From contig NZ_BIMB01000007.1 in the NCBI RefSeq assembly GCF_004000865.1, positions 124,001-188,000 of the forward strand: 64,000 nt of DNA. Direction: 5' to 3'. A model generated the notes under the pieces. The model saw only the letters and a list, made by a program, of their open reading frames with translations. It was not told the origin of the DNA and did no database searches. The position numbers and the translations under genes were made by a program. Shown piece after piece: positions 1 through 9,888 of the stretch (position 1 is its first letter; every line of letters starts with the position of its first letter). Source of the DNA: Paenibacillus elgii NBRC 100335 (lineage in GTDB: Bacteria > Bacillota > Bacilli > Paenibacillales > NBRC-103111).

Positions 1-15
1 CTCCAAGCCCACACG

Positions 16-3000
16 CTACCGCACAACCGTCGACCCCAAAATACCTTTAATAATCTCCACATTCGCTTCCATGTGCTCGGGGTCCAGCATCCGTTCGTGT
101 CCCCCGACGCCCTGATAATACGCCACCCGGCCCGAAGTGGCCCCTTGCCAGTTCCGATACTGTTGATCGGCCTCATCCTTCGGCAGATGACGAAGCTCGT
201 CCTCCGGCTGCGTGGAATGAACGACATGCAGGTCCGCATGGACCGTGCCGATATTATCCAGCAAATAAATATAGAACGAATATTGCTTCAAGCGTTCCAG
301 ATCTTGTTCGTTGATGCGAAAATTTTTATAGAACTCGCGAATCACGGGGGTGGCGATATACCTCTCCCACATCGCTTGCAGGTCTTCGTCGGTCACGGGC
401 TCCGGCTCGGTCTTCCGGAAAGCATCCAGCATAATCACATTAGACACGCGGTACCCGGCCGCCTCCATCGCTTTGGTCACCTCGAACGCCAGATTCCCCC
501 CGGCGGAGTAGCCCAGGAACGTATAATCGCCTTCCCTCTGCGCAGCAGAGATTAGCTTGACATAGCGCTCCATCCGGTCGGGATGATCGATATAATCCAG
601 CGCATAGATCGTGCAGTCGTCCATCTGCTTGGCGAACTCATAGTACGCGATCCCGAGACCGCCCATCGGCGGGAAGCAGAAAAGCGTTTTGCGACGCTCC
701 TTTTTGTTTAAGCGTACGATAGACTGGGGATCCGCCTTGCTGTTATCCATCAAGAAGGCTGCCATGCCCCGGATCGTGGACGACTCCAAAATGACGTGCA
801 GCGGAAGCTCGCCCCGATAGTCGTGCTGGACCCGCGACACGAGCAGCATCGCATGGAGCGAGCTGCCGCCCGCTTCGAAGAAATCGTCCGTGACGCCGAT
901 CTCCGGCCTCTCCAAAATCTCCCTGCACACGGCCGCCAGCCGATGCTCCCACGGATTGCTCGGAACGGCCTGTGCCTGTGCCGCCGCCTCCACCGTTTCA
1001 CGAGCCGTCACTTCGGGCTGCGGCAGCGCCCGGCGGTCGATTTTGCCGTTGGACGACAGCGGCATCTCGCTGAGCTCCGTATAATGAGACGGCACCATGA
1101 AAGCCGGCAGCCGTGTCGCGGCAAATGCCTTAAGCTCTTCCGCAGTGACCGGGGCGGCCGAAACGTAATTGGCGCACAGCACGGTATCGCCGCTCGCCCC
1201 TTCCCAGGCCGTCACCGCCGCTTCACTCAGCCGCTCATGGCTGCGAAGCACGCTTTCGATCTCTCCGAGCTCGATACGGTACCCCCGGATTTTGACCTGC
1301 TCGTCTTTTCTTCCCATATATTCCAGCCGCCCGTCCGGCAGCCAGCGGGCCAAGTCTCCGGAACGGTACATGCGCTCCCCGGGATAGAACGGATCATCCG
1401 TAAACGATTCGGCCGTCCGTTCCGGGAGATTCAGATAGCCTCTCGCCAGCCCCCTGCCCGCGATCCACAGCTCGCCCTTCACGCCAACCGGCACCAAGCC
1501 GCGGTCGTCGTTCAATATGTAGACGCGGGTGTTCGGCAGCGGCTTCCCGATAGATAAGGGCCGATCCGGCACGACGTTCCGCTCCAGCGTCGTCACAATG
1601 CTGTTCTCCGTCGGACCGTATTCGTCCACCAGCTCGATATGCGGGAACTGTTCCCTGCTCCGCTTCACCAGCTTGGCAGGCAGCCGCTCCCCGCCCAACG
1701 TCACCACGCGCAAGGAACGGGCGTCCTCCTCGCTTAGACATTCGACCAGCGCCGTATACACGCTGGGCACGCAGTCGAGATGCGTCACCTGCCGGTCGCG
1801 AATATGGTCACGGAGCGCCAGCGGATTCCGCGCTTCCTCATCCGTGGCCAGCACTACCGTCGAGCCCGACAGCAGCGGAGTAAACAGGCAGGACAGGAAG
1901 GCGTCGAACGCATACGAGTATAACTGCAGCACCCGGGCCGTCCCGTCGAACGGGTATTCCGCCCGGCGGGCCAGAACCGTATTAACCGCTCCCTGGTGCT
2001 CGATCAGGACGCCCTTCGGCTTCCCGGTCGTCCCGGAGGTATAGATGACGTAAACCAGATGGCGGCTGTCCGAAAGCGACAACAGCTCCTCCCGGTCCGC
2101 GCGGTCAAGCTCCGGGTCCCTTAGATCGATGCATTCCCCGGCAAAAGGAATCTCCCCCAGCGGCGAACTCGTCAGCAGCAGCTTCATGCCGCTGTCGGCG
2201 ATCATATAGGCTTGCCGGTCGGCCGGATAATCCGGCGGGATCGGGACGAAGGCCGCGCCAGCCTTCAGGATGCCAAGCATGCCGGCGATCATCTCCACGG
2301 AACGTTCCGCCCGTAGGCCGATGCGGTCGTCAGGCTGCACTCCTTTGCGCCGCAGCACATGGGCCAGTTGATTGGAACGCTCGTGCAGCTCGCGGTACGT
2401 CAGCGTGTGAGCGCCGCAGATCAAGGCCGGATGATCCGGCGTCTTGCGGGCCTGATCCGCGAAGCAGGCATGAAGCGTCCGATCCGCCTGCTCGTACCGG
2501 ACCGACTGGAAAAAGTCTCCCAGAAGCTTCCGCTTATCCTCCGGCGTCAGCATTTCGACCCGGCCCACGGGCACCGTTTCGTCCGCCATGATCTGATCCA
2601 GCACGCCGATGAATTGGTCCTTGAGCTGCTCCATCAGCCACGGCTCATACAGCGATGCGTTGAAGTTAAACTTCATGGCGGCATCCTGCGGATAGACGTA
2701 GATATTGAACTGCTCCGTCTGCTCTTCGGCGCGAATATCCGCGAACTCGAAACCTAAGCGGTCCTTCGACTCGACATTGTCCACGTACCTCCGGTCGAAG
2801 GGGAAATTTTCGAAGATCATCAGATGCTCCATCTGCCGATGCTTCACATCGGTGGCCTGATTCATTTCCTGCAAGGGGACAAAATCGTACACCTTCGATT
2901 CCAGCGCTTGCCGCTGCACCTGCTTGAGGCATTCGTCGAAGGGCTGTTCGGGCTGCAGCCGGATACGGACAGGGATCGTATTGAGGAAAAGTCCCACCAT

Positions 3001-3906
3001 CTCCTCGATCCCCTTCACCTCGGCGGGCCTTCCCGACACGATGGAGCCGAACACGACGTCGTCGCTCTGCATGTACTGCCGCAGCACGATGGCCCATGCC
3101 GCCTGAAACACCGAATTGATCGTCGCCTGACAGGCTCTGGCAAGCTGCTGAAGCCGGTCCATCCGGTCTTGGCCCAGCTCCGCGTTGACGCTCATGACCA
3201 TAGGCTTGACCGCTGGCTTGCCCAAAGGGTCCGAAGCGGAAGAGCGGGCCTGCGCGACCATAGGAAAACCGCCCCGGGACGGCTCCAATCCGGCCAACGT
3301 CTTTTGCCAATAAGCAATCCCCGCTTTCTTATCCTGTCTTTCCAGCCACTCCTGATAATGACTGTAAGGGGACGTTTCCACGGTCGCAGGCTCCCGCTTG
3401 TCTTGCAGCAGGCGGTAATTGTCCAACAGCTCCCGGAACACTCGCGCAAACGACCAACCGTCCAAAATAATATGGTGATTGCACCAGATCCACCGATACT
3501 CCTGCGGACCTGTCCGGAACACAGCCATTCGAACGAGAAGGTCTTTACTGAGGTCGAAGCCCCGCGTCTTGTTGTCCTGCTTCCATTGGCGCAGATACGC
3601 CTCCTGCCGTTCCTTCGCCAGCTCCGACACGTCCTCGAAATGCAGGCGGAATTTCCGTTCCTTCATCACGACTTGCAGCGGACGCGGCAAATTGTCGTGG
3701 ACGAACACCGTTCTCAGGATGTCGTACCGCTTCACGAGAGCGTTCATGCTTTGCTCCAGTCGGGAGACGTCGAGCTCGCCCCGCAGCACCGCCTCGATCT
3801 GTACAAAAGAGTACCGGGACTCCTTATCCGAGAGCCAGAGATAATACATCCCTTCTTGCGAAGGAGCCAGCGGGTAGATTTTTTTGATTTTATCCTTGGA
3901 ATTCAT
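16..3906 (-). CDS. NRPS terminal module, C-A-PCP-TE
   Basis: Fourth and last module of the assembly line, 1296 aa. It condenses the upstream D-residue with its own amino acid and releases the product. The condensation domain has HHIILDG at residues 144-150. The adenylation domain has TSGTTGKPKG and DEYGPTEN. The carrier site is EAGGSSL, and the thioesterase has GYSAGG (Ser near 1134), Asp near 1161 and His near 1270. The first residues (KIKKIYPLAPSQEGM) look like a COM-type acceptor, matching the C-terminus of the preceding epimerase protein. By-eye alignment to GrsA gives pocket residues D-A-S-D-V-L-E-I-V; acids at 278 and 322 hint at a basic substrate, with low certainty. The start is ATG 3906, with AGGAGG eight bases upstream; an in-frame TTG at 3927 overlaps this site. 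Domain calls are secure, the substrate is not. Confidence 0.95.
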   Translation of the reverse strand: MNSKDKIKKIYPLAPSQEGMYYLWLSDKESRYSFVQIEAVLRGELDVSRLEQSMNALVKRYDILRTVFVHDNLPRPLQVVMKERKFRLHFEDVSELAKERQEAYLRQWKQDNKTRGFDLSKDLLVRMAVFRTGPQEYRWIWCNHHIILDGWSFARVFRELLDNYRLLQDKREPATVETSPYSHYQEWLERQDKKAGIAYWQKTLAGLEPSRGGFPMVAQARSSASDPLGKPAVKPMVMSVNAELGQDRMDRLQQLARACQATINSVFQAAWAIVLRQYMQSDDVVFGSIVSGRPAEVKGIEEMVGLFLNTIPVRIRLQPEQPFDECLKQVQRQALESKVYDFVPLQEMNQATDVKHRQMEHLMIFENFPFDRRYVDNVESKDRLGFEFADIRAEEQTEQFNIYVYPQDAAMKFNFNASLYEPWLMEQLKDQFIGVLDQIMADETVPVGRVEMLTPEDKRKLLGDFFQSVRYEQADRTLHACFADQARKTPDHPALICGAHTLTYRELHERSNQLAHVLRRKGVQPDDRIGLRAERSVEMIAGMLGILKAGAAFVPIPPDYPADRQAYMIADSGMKLLLTSSPLGEIPFAGECIDLRDPELDRADREELLSLSDSRHLVYVIYTSGTTGKPKGVLIEHQGAVNTVLARRAEYPFDGTARVLQLYSYAFDAFLSCLFTPLLSGSTVVLATDEEARNPLALRDHIRDRQVTHLDCVPSVYTALVECLSEEDARSLRVVTLGGERLPAKLVKRSREQFPHIELVDEYGPTENSIVTTLERNVVPDRPLSIGKPLPNTRVYILNDDRGLVPVGVKGELWIAGRGLARGYLNLPERTAESFTDDPFYPGERMYRSGDLARWLPDGRLEYMGRKDEQVKIRGYRIELGEIESVLRSHERLSEAAVTAWEGASGDTVLCANYVSAAPVTAEELKAFAATRLPAFMVPSHYTELSEMPLSSNGKIDRRALPQPEVTARETVEAAAQAQAVPSNPWEHRLAAVCREILERPEIGVTDDFFEAGGSSLHAMLLVSRVQHDYRGELPLHVILESSTIRGMAAFLMDNSKADPQSIVRLNKKERRKTLFCFPPMGGLGIAYYEFAKQMDDCTIYALDYIDHPDRMERYVKLISAAQREGDYTFLGYSAGGNLAFEVTKAMEAAGYRVSNVIMLDAFRKTEPEPVTDEDLQAMWERYIATPVIREFYKNFRINEQDLERLKQYSFYIYLLDNIGTVHADLHVVHSTQPEDELRHLPKDEADQQYRNWQGATSGRVAYYQGVGGHERMLDPEHMEANVEIIKGILGSTVVR

Positions 3907-3942
3907 AGGTGGTTCCTCCTGTAGCACCGCAGCCGGAAAAGG

Positions 3943-6900
3943 CTACTCGATCGTATCGACCAGATCGTACAACTGATCCAGCTCTTGCAGCGTCAGCCGG
4001 TTGTAGCCCAAGTCGCTGGGCGTGGCTTCGGCGGCGGTCTGCTCCCCGCAGTGGCGGATGAGGTCCAGCAGCCGGCCTTGGAACTTGTCCAACAAAGCGG
4101 CGATCGTGTCGTGACGGTGATGCGTGCGGTTGTAGTCCATCGCGATGTGAAGACGCCGATCCTGCACATAGCCCGTGATGAAAAGCGAAGCCATTCGCTC
4201 GGCTTCCGGGCTTATCGTACGGCCGACCGGCCACGGCGACGGACCGAACCACCGATTGCGCAGATCAGTATCGATCTGACCGAGGTAGTTGAAGCAGATG
4301 TCCGGCTGCTGCGTGAACAACAAGCCCGGCAAGCTTTCCCGGGGCGTGATATATTTCAACAAGCCATAGCCGATCCCGTGGTTCGGCAGCTGCCGCAAAT
4401 GCTCCTTGACCGATTTGATCTGGTAACCCAAATTGTCCGCATGCTCCATCGGCAGCACGACCGGAAACTGCGATGTAAACCAGCCGACCGTGCGGGTAAT
4501 GTTCATATTGTTGATGACGCTTTCCCGGCCGTGCCCTTCCAGATGGATCATGATCCGGTTCGTGTTCATCCATTCCTTCAAGGTCAGGCCCAAGGCGGTC
4601 AGCAAAATATCGTTGATTTCTGTATTGTAAGCGCGGTGGACTTGCTTCAGCAGCCGCTCCGTTTCTTCGGGCGGCAGCGTGAACATCGCTTGGGCTTCGT
4701 CCTTCACCCGGTCGCCCGTAGCCTCGAAGTCCCTTGGCACAGGCACGCGCGGCGTACTCTCAACGGCCGCCCAATAATCGGCCTCACGCAGCACTTCGCC
4801 GCTCCGGGCGTACTGTTGCAAAGCCTCTCCCCAAGCTTGAAACGAATGCGTTTTGGGCGGCATGACGATGTCCCCGTCATTCAGCGCCTGCCCGTAAGCC
4901 GCTTCCAAATCTTCCAGCACAATTCGCAACGACACCCAATCCATCACCAAGTGATGAGCGACGAGCAACAGATGATCGCCCTGCGGCGTCCGGAACAAGG
5001 CAGTCTGCATCAGAGGGCCGTTCGCCAGATCGATGCTCTCGTGCAGCCTGTTGGCGTGCACCAGAACGGCCGGTTCCATCGAATCGCCGCCGTCCGGAGC
5101 CACGACCTCGAAACCGATCAGCGGCTGCTCCGCCGGTCCCCGGTTATACAGCTGCTTGCGGCCCCCTTCATCCCTCACCACGGACCGCAGCACGTCATGA
5201 TGCTCGGCCAGCTTTTCCAGCGCCCGCTTCAAGGCGGTTTCGTCCAAAGCAGTCTCCGAATGCAGCATCACCGCCGAATTCCAATGGGCCGCAGAAGCGA
5301 AGTCACGGTCAAAAAACCACTGAACGATCGGCGTATCCGCTATCGGTCCTTCCACGGCGTCCTGCGGGATCTGCACCTGCCCGTCGGCCGGCTTGAGATC
5401 AAGGCTAAGCTCCTTCAGCACCGGAGTCAAAAAGATCTTCTTCATCTCAAGGTCCCAGCCTTGCCGGTACAATCGCGATGCGATCTGAATCGCCTTGATG
5501 GAATCTCCTCCGAGATGGAAAAAATTGTCTTCCCGACCAACCACTTCTGCTCCAAGCACCTCCTGCCATACGGAAGCCATCAGCTCCTCCAGCTCGCCTT
5601 CCGGGGGAACGAACTCCGCTCCCGGACCACTGGCCGCCGCAGGCTCCGGGAGCCGCTTGCGATCCAATTTGCCGCTGGACGTCAGCGGCAAAGCGTCCAA
5701 CCTCACGTAATGAGCCGGGACCATGTAAGCGGGCAGCCGGTCCAACAGCAGCGCGCGCAGCTCCGCCGCATCCAATTCCCGATCCGCGACGTAATAGGCG
5801 CAGAGGACTTTGCCGGAGGCGGATGAGGACGCGGATGCGACCTGCCGGACCAGAACAGCGGCTTCTTTGACCGCCGGATGCCCGTTCAGCGCGGCTTCGA
5901 TCTCTCCCGTTTCGATCCGGATGCCGTTCAGCTTCACTTGATCGTCGCGTCGCCCGAGGTACTCGATGCTTCCGTCCGGCAGCCGGCAGCCGTAATCGCC
6001 CGTCCGGTACATGACCTCACCGGGCCGGAACGGATGATCCACGAACCGCTCGGCGGTCAGCACCGGGTTATTGCGGTAGCCTCGGGCCAAGCCTGCTCCG
6101 CTGATATACATTTCCCCGCGTACGCCGACCGGCACGGGCTGCAGGCTCTCATCCAAAATATAAATTTGCGTGTTGGCGACGGGACGCCCGATGCAAGCGG
6201 ATGGACTGTCCGCGTCAAATTCGTGGGCCGTTGCAAAAATCGTCGCCTCCGTCGGGCCGTACAGGTTCAGCAGACGTCTGGAACCCGACAGCCACGCGCC
6301 AATATCGAGCGTGCACGCTTCCCCTCCCGTCCCTACGGTACGCAGCGAATCGGGCAGCCGCTCCGGGATGAGCGTGGACAACACGGACGGCGTCAGCAGC
6401 ATCGCCGTAATCCGCTGCTCCTCCAGAAACCGGTGCAGCGCCTCGCCTCCGGCCGTCGCTTCCGGGTTGACAAGGCAGAGCGCCGCGCCCGAGGCGAGCG
6501 TCGCAAAGATCTCCAAGACCGACGCATCGAACGTCGTCGACGCATATTGCAGCATCCGGCTGCCTCTGGACAAGCCGAACAGCCCGATGGCCGCTTCTAC
6601 CGCATTGCACACGCTGCGATGCTCGATCGCGACCGCGTTCGGCTTGCCAGTCGATCCCGACGTATACATCACGTAGGCCAGATCACCCGCGTCCGCTTCG
6701 ACGCGCGGATTGTCCGCGCTCTCCTCCGCAACCGATTGCCAAGTACCGTCAAGCACGAGCTTGTGTCGCACCGCCGAGACCGATTCCGACTCCGCATCCG
6801 CCAGCTTCGGCTGAAGCAGCAGGACTTCGATTCCCGAATCGTCAATCATGGCGCGAATCCGCTCGGCCGGATAAACCGGATCGATAGCGACGTATGCGCC

Positions 6901-8643
6901 CCCCGCTTTCAGAATGCCGAGCAGGCCGGCGACCGTTTCAATCGACCGCTCCATCATCACGCCGACAACCATCTCCCGGCCGACTCCCCGCTTCCGCAAA
7001 GCATGGGCGACCTGATTGGCGCGCCGATTCAGCTCCCGGTACGTCATAGACTGGCTGCCGCAAACGACGGCCGGATCGTCCGGCGTAAGCTTGGCCTGTC
7101 TCTCGAACAAATGATGAATGCACGAATCGTCCGGGAACGGCTGCGCTGTCTCGTTCCATTCGGCAATGAGCTGGTGTCGCTCTTCGTCCGACAACATCGC
7201 CAGCTTGTGAATAGATTGCTGCGGATTGCGCACGATGCTGTGCAGCAGAGCTTCCCAATGCCGGCTCATGCGCTCGAACGTCTCCCGGCGGAACAGATCC
7301 GGCGAATATTCGAGAAAGCCATCCAGTCCGTCTTCCGTCTCGGTTAAGCCGATGGTGACATCGTATTTTGCCGTTTCCCCGTCGATCATCTGAATATCCG
7401 CTTCCAGCTCGGGGAGCGCAAACTTTTCCTCCGGCACGTCTACATACACGAATACCGCCTGCACCAGCGGGTTGCGGCTCGGATCGATCGGAACCCGCAG
7501 CTCGTCCAGCAGCAGACCGACTGGCAGCTCCTGATGCTTGTAGACCTCTCTGGCGGTATCGCGCACCTGCCGCAGCAGGTCGATGAAGCTCATCTCCCCC
7601 GACATATGCGAACGCAGCGTGCCCATGGTCAGGAAGTACCCCATCACTTTTTCCATCTCGATCCGGTTGCGGTTGGCAAGCGGAGTCCCGACCAGAATGT
7701 CGGCTTGCCCGGTATACCGGTAGAGCAGCGCCTTGAACGCCGCCATCACGATCATGAAGGTCGAAGCGTTTTCCCGCTTGGCGATCGCTTTCAGCCCGTC
7801 CAAAATTTCCTTCGACGACCGCAGGAAGACACGCGCTCCCCGGTAAGTAATCGCGGGCGGACGAGGGAAGTCCGTATGAATGTCGAGGATGTAGTCGCAA
7901 TCCTTCAGCTGCTCCCTCCAGAAGTTGAGCAGCTTTTCCCGGGTCTCACCCTGCAGGTAATTCCGCTGCCATTCGGCATAATCCGCGTACTGGATCGGCA
8001 GCTCCGGAAGCTCGGCCGGAACGCCTGCAAGCGCGGCCTTGTAATGCGCCATCAGCTCCTCGAAGAAGATCGAGAAGGTGAGCCGGTCGATGACAATGTG
8101 ATGGATGGTCAAGACGAGCGTCGATTCCGTATCCGACAGCGTAAACAGCTTGAAACGGATGAGCGGCCCTTTTTCCAGATCGAACAGTTGCTGGACCTCT
8201 TCGCGCATGAGCTTCTGGGCGGTGGCTTCCCGTTCATCCTCGGGAATATCCCGAAGGTCCACGACGGGAACACTGACGCGGAGCTCCGGCAGAACGGTCT
8301 GCACCGGATCAACGCGCCCGAATACGGTCCGCCAAGCCTCGTGGCGCTTGACGATTTCGTTGATGCCGTACTCCAGCGCCCCATGATGCAGCTTTCCTCT
8401 CAACCGGGCGGCCCCGTACACGTTGTACGCATGCGACTCAGGGTGCATCCGGTTAAAGAACCAAAGCCGCTCCTGATCGAAGGAGAGCGGGCTCGGGTCC
8501 GTATGGTTCCGCCGTGGGATCGCTGCGGCCGCCGGATTCGGGCTTAGCTGCTGCGCATTCAAGTTTTTTTGCTTGAGCCGCTGTTCGAACAGCGCCCGCT
8601 GCTCTGGCGTCAGCGATTGGATACGGTCGGTCAGATTCTTCAT
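3943..8643 (-). CDS. NRPS module with epimerase, C-A-PCP-E
   Basis: Third module, 1566 aa. It accepts the ketide from the PKS, adds one amino acid and epimerises it. Residues 5-30 form a short charged helix (LTPEQRALFEQRLK) before the condensation domain. The condensation core is HHIVIDR (181-187), with Arg where Gly is usual. The adenylation domain (about 505-1000) has an odd A3 loop, TSGSTGKPNAV, with Asn-Ala where Lys-Gly is usual. The carrier site is LGGDSIK. The epimerase has HHLVMDW, EGHGRE and TVGWFTSQFP. The C-terminal tail (LTLQELDQLYDLVDTIE) suits a COM-type donor to the next protein. By-eye pocket residues D-A-L-L-G-G-L-I-F suggest a hydrophobic substrate. The start ATG overlaps the monooxygenase stop by four bases (ATGA), so the two are translationally coupled. 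Confidence 0.95.
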   Translation of the reverse strand: MKNLTDRIQSLTPEQRALFEQRLKQKNLNAQQLSPNPAAAAIPRRNHTDPSPLSFDQERLWFFNRMHPESHAYNVYGAARLRGKLHHGALEYGINEIVKRHEAWRTVFGRVDPVQTVLPELRVSVPVVDLRDIPEDEREATAQKLMREEVQQLFDLEKGPLIRFKLFTLSDTESTLVLTIHHIVIDRLTFSIFFEELMAHYKAALAGVPAELPELPIQYADYAEWQRNYLQGETREKLLNFWREQLKDCDYILDIHTDFPRPPAITYRGARVFLRSSKEILDGLKAIAKRENASTFMIVMAAFKALLYRYTGQADILVGTPLANRNRIEMEKVMGYFLTMGTLRSHMSGEMSFIDLLRQVRDTAREVYKHQELPVGLLLDELRVPIDPSRNPLVQAVFVYVDVPEEKFALPELEADIQMIDGETAKYDVTIGLTETEDGLDGFLEYSPDLFRRETFERMSRHWEALLHSIVRNPQQSIHKLAMLSDEERHQLIAEWNETAQPFPDDSCIHHLFERQAKLTPDDPAVVCGSQSMTYRELNRRANQVAHALRKRGVGREMVVGVMMERSIETVAGLLGILKAGGAYVAIDPVYPAERIRAMIDDSGIEVLLLQPKLADAESESVSAVRHKLVLDGTWQSVAEESADNPRVEADAGDLAYVMYTSGSTGKPNAVAIEHRSVCNAVEAAIGLFGLSRGSRMLQYASTTFDASVLEIFATLASGAALCLVNPEATAGGEALHRFLEEQRITAMLLTPSVLSTLIPERLPDSLRTVGTGGEACTLDIGAWLSGSRRLLNLYGPTEATIFATAHEFDADSPSACIGRPVANTQIYILDESLQPVPVGVRGEMYISGAGLARGYRNNPVLTAERFVDHPFRPGEVMYRTGDYGCRLPDGSIEYLGRRDDQVKLNGIRIETGEIEAALNGHPAVKEAAVLVRQVASASSSASGKVLCAYYVADRELDAAELRALLLDRLPAYMVPAHYVRLDALPLTSSGKLDRKRLPEPAAASGPGAEFVPPEGELEELMASVWQEVLGAEVVGREDNFFHLGGDSIKAIQIASRLYRQGWDLEMKKIFLTPVLKELSLDLKPADGQVQIPQDAVEGPIADTPIVQWFFDRDFASAAHWNSAVMLHSETALDETALKRALEKLAEHHDVLRSVVRDEGGRKQLYNRGPAEQPLIGFEVVAPDGGDSMEPAVLVHANRLHESIDLANGPLMQTALFRTPQGDHLLLVAHHLVMDWVSLRIVLEDLEAAYGQALNDGDIVMPPKTHSFQAWGEALQQYARSGEVLREADYWAAVESTPRVPVPRDFEATGDRVKDEAQAMFTLPPEETERLLKQVHRAYNTEINDILLTALGLTLKEWMNTNRIMIHLEGHGRESVINNMNITRTVGWFTSQFPVVLPMEHADNLGYQIKSVKEHLRQLPNHGIGYGLLKYITPRESLPGLLFTQQPDICFNYLGQIDTDLRNRWFGPSPWPVGRTISPEAERMASLFITGYVQDRRLHIAMDYNRTHHRHDTIAALLDKFQGRLLDLIRHCGEQTAAEATPSDLGYNRLTLQELDQLYDLVDTIE

Positions 8644-9875
8644 GGGATCAGCTCCTTGTCAAAAGCGAATTTCCGCTGCAATTCGGATAATAATGCCAAG
8701 CTTTCCATCACCGTCTCCCGGTCCACGCCAAAATCGATCAAGCAGGCAATCTCACCGACACCGATGTCGCGGAGCGTCTCCACCAGCTTCGCACACTTGT
8801 CCGGTGTTCCGAGCAGGGAGCTTTCGCGGTAATATTTATCGAAAGCGCGGGACACGATCGCCTCGAAGTCCGCGTCGGTCATGCCGTCGTAGTCGGCGAG
8901 AATTTGCCTTTGCTGGCTTAAAAAGATCTTGAGATATTCCTTCAGCGGCCGCTCCACCTTCGCCCGGACCGCTTCGTCGTTCTCCCCGAGGCAGGTATGA
9001 AGCATGACCGCGACCTTCTTCGTCTGCGGATCGTAGCCATGCCGGAGCAGCGCTTCGCGGTACCGCTCGATTTTGCTCTCCAGCTCGGCAAAGCCATTCC
9101 CGAGTATGCCGGTCAGAATACCGGCTCCGATCTCAGCAGCTTGCCGGTATGTCTCCTCGTTCCCGTTCGTGGCGATCCACAGGTTCAGCTTGCTTTGGAT
9201 CGGCCGGGGGAGCGTCTTGATCCGGTGCACCGCCCCGCTGGCGTCGGTAAAAGGCACCGCCTCCCCGTTCCATAGAGCCCGAACCTGTTCGACCAACTTG
9301 AACAGCTCTTCCTTGCGACGGACATAGTAGTCCGGGTCCTGCACCGGGGCGAGGATAAAATCGGCGGGATGCCAGCCCGTAGCAAAAGCGACCGACACGC
9401 GCCCGTCCGACAGGTTGTCCACGACCGACCATTCCTCGACGAACCGGACTGGGTGGTGCAGCGGGAGCACGACGCTCCCCGCCCGCAGTTCGACCCGCTC
9501 GGTGACTGCCGCCAGCGCCGCGCTGAGCACCGACGGATTCGGGTACAGCCCGCCGAACTCCTCAAAATGCCGCTCCGGCGTCCATACCGCCTTGAATCCG
9601 TGCCGGTCCGCAAACGCCGCGCATTCCATCAGCAGCCCGTATTTATGGCGGTCCATGGTCGAGCCGTCGCCAGAGAAGAAAAACAGACTGAAATCCATAG
9701 CCGCCTCTCTGCGCCTGTGCTTCGGAACAAAAGCCGCTTCCGCCGCAGCCTGTCCCTGCCCGGGCTTCGTGCTTGCCGTATCCGGCGCCGCGATCCCCTG
9801 CCGCTTGAGACGTCGCTCCAGCAGCGCCCGCTGCTCGGGCGACAGCGCCGCCAGCCGCTCATGTATGCCGCTCAT
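8640..9875 (-). CDS. Luciferase-like FMN monooxygenase of natural-product type
   Basis: 411 aa protein of the bacterial-luciferase fold, closest in style to the MupA/Atu3671-type monooxygenases found as domains or partners of PKS/NRPS lines. The core starts near residue 60 with MDFSLFFFSGDG, followed by WTPERHFEEFGGLYPNP and FATGWHPADF, which are typical of the family. It probably uses FMNH2 and O2 to oxidise a carrier-bound intermediate (hydroxylation or Baeyer-Villiger type); the exact reaction cannot be read. Residues 4-25 (ERLAALSPEQRALLERRLKR) copy the N-terminal helix of the downstream NRPS, which suggests docking on the assembly line. The start is taken at 9875, because AAGGAG abuts the alternative ATG at 9884 but sits nine bases from this one. 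It lies between PKS and NRPS, coupled to the latter by ATGA. Confidence 0.9.
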   Translation of the reverse strand: MSGIHERLAALSPEQRALLERRLKRQGIAAPDTASTKPGQGQAAAEAAFVPKHRRREAAMDFSLFFFSGDGSTMDRHKYGLLMECAAFADRHGFKAVWTPERHFEEFGGLYPNPSVLSAALAAVTERVELRAGSVVLPLHHPVRFVEEWSVVDNLSDGRVSVAFATGWHPADFILAPVQDPDYYVRRKEELFKLVEQVRALWNGEAVPFTDASGAVHRIKTLPRPIQSKLNLWIATNGNEETYRQAAEIGAGILTGILGNGFAELESKIERYREALLRHGYDPQTKKVAVMLHTCLGENDEAVRAKVERPLKEYLKIFLSQQRQILADYDGMTDADFEAIVSRAFDKYYRESSLLGTPDKCAKLVETLRDIGVGEIACLIDFGVDRETVMESLALLSELQRKFAFDKELIP

Positions 9876-9888
9876 TTCCTTCATCTCC

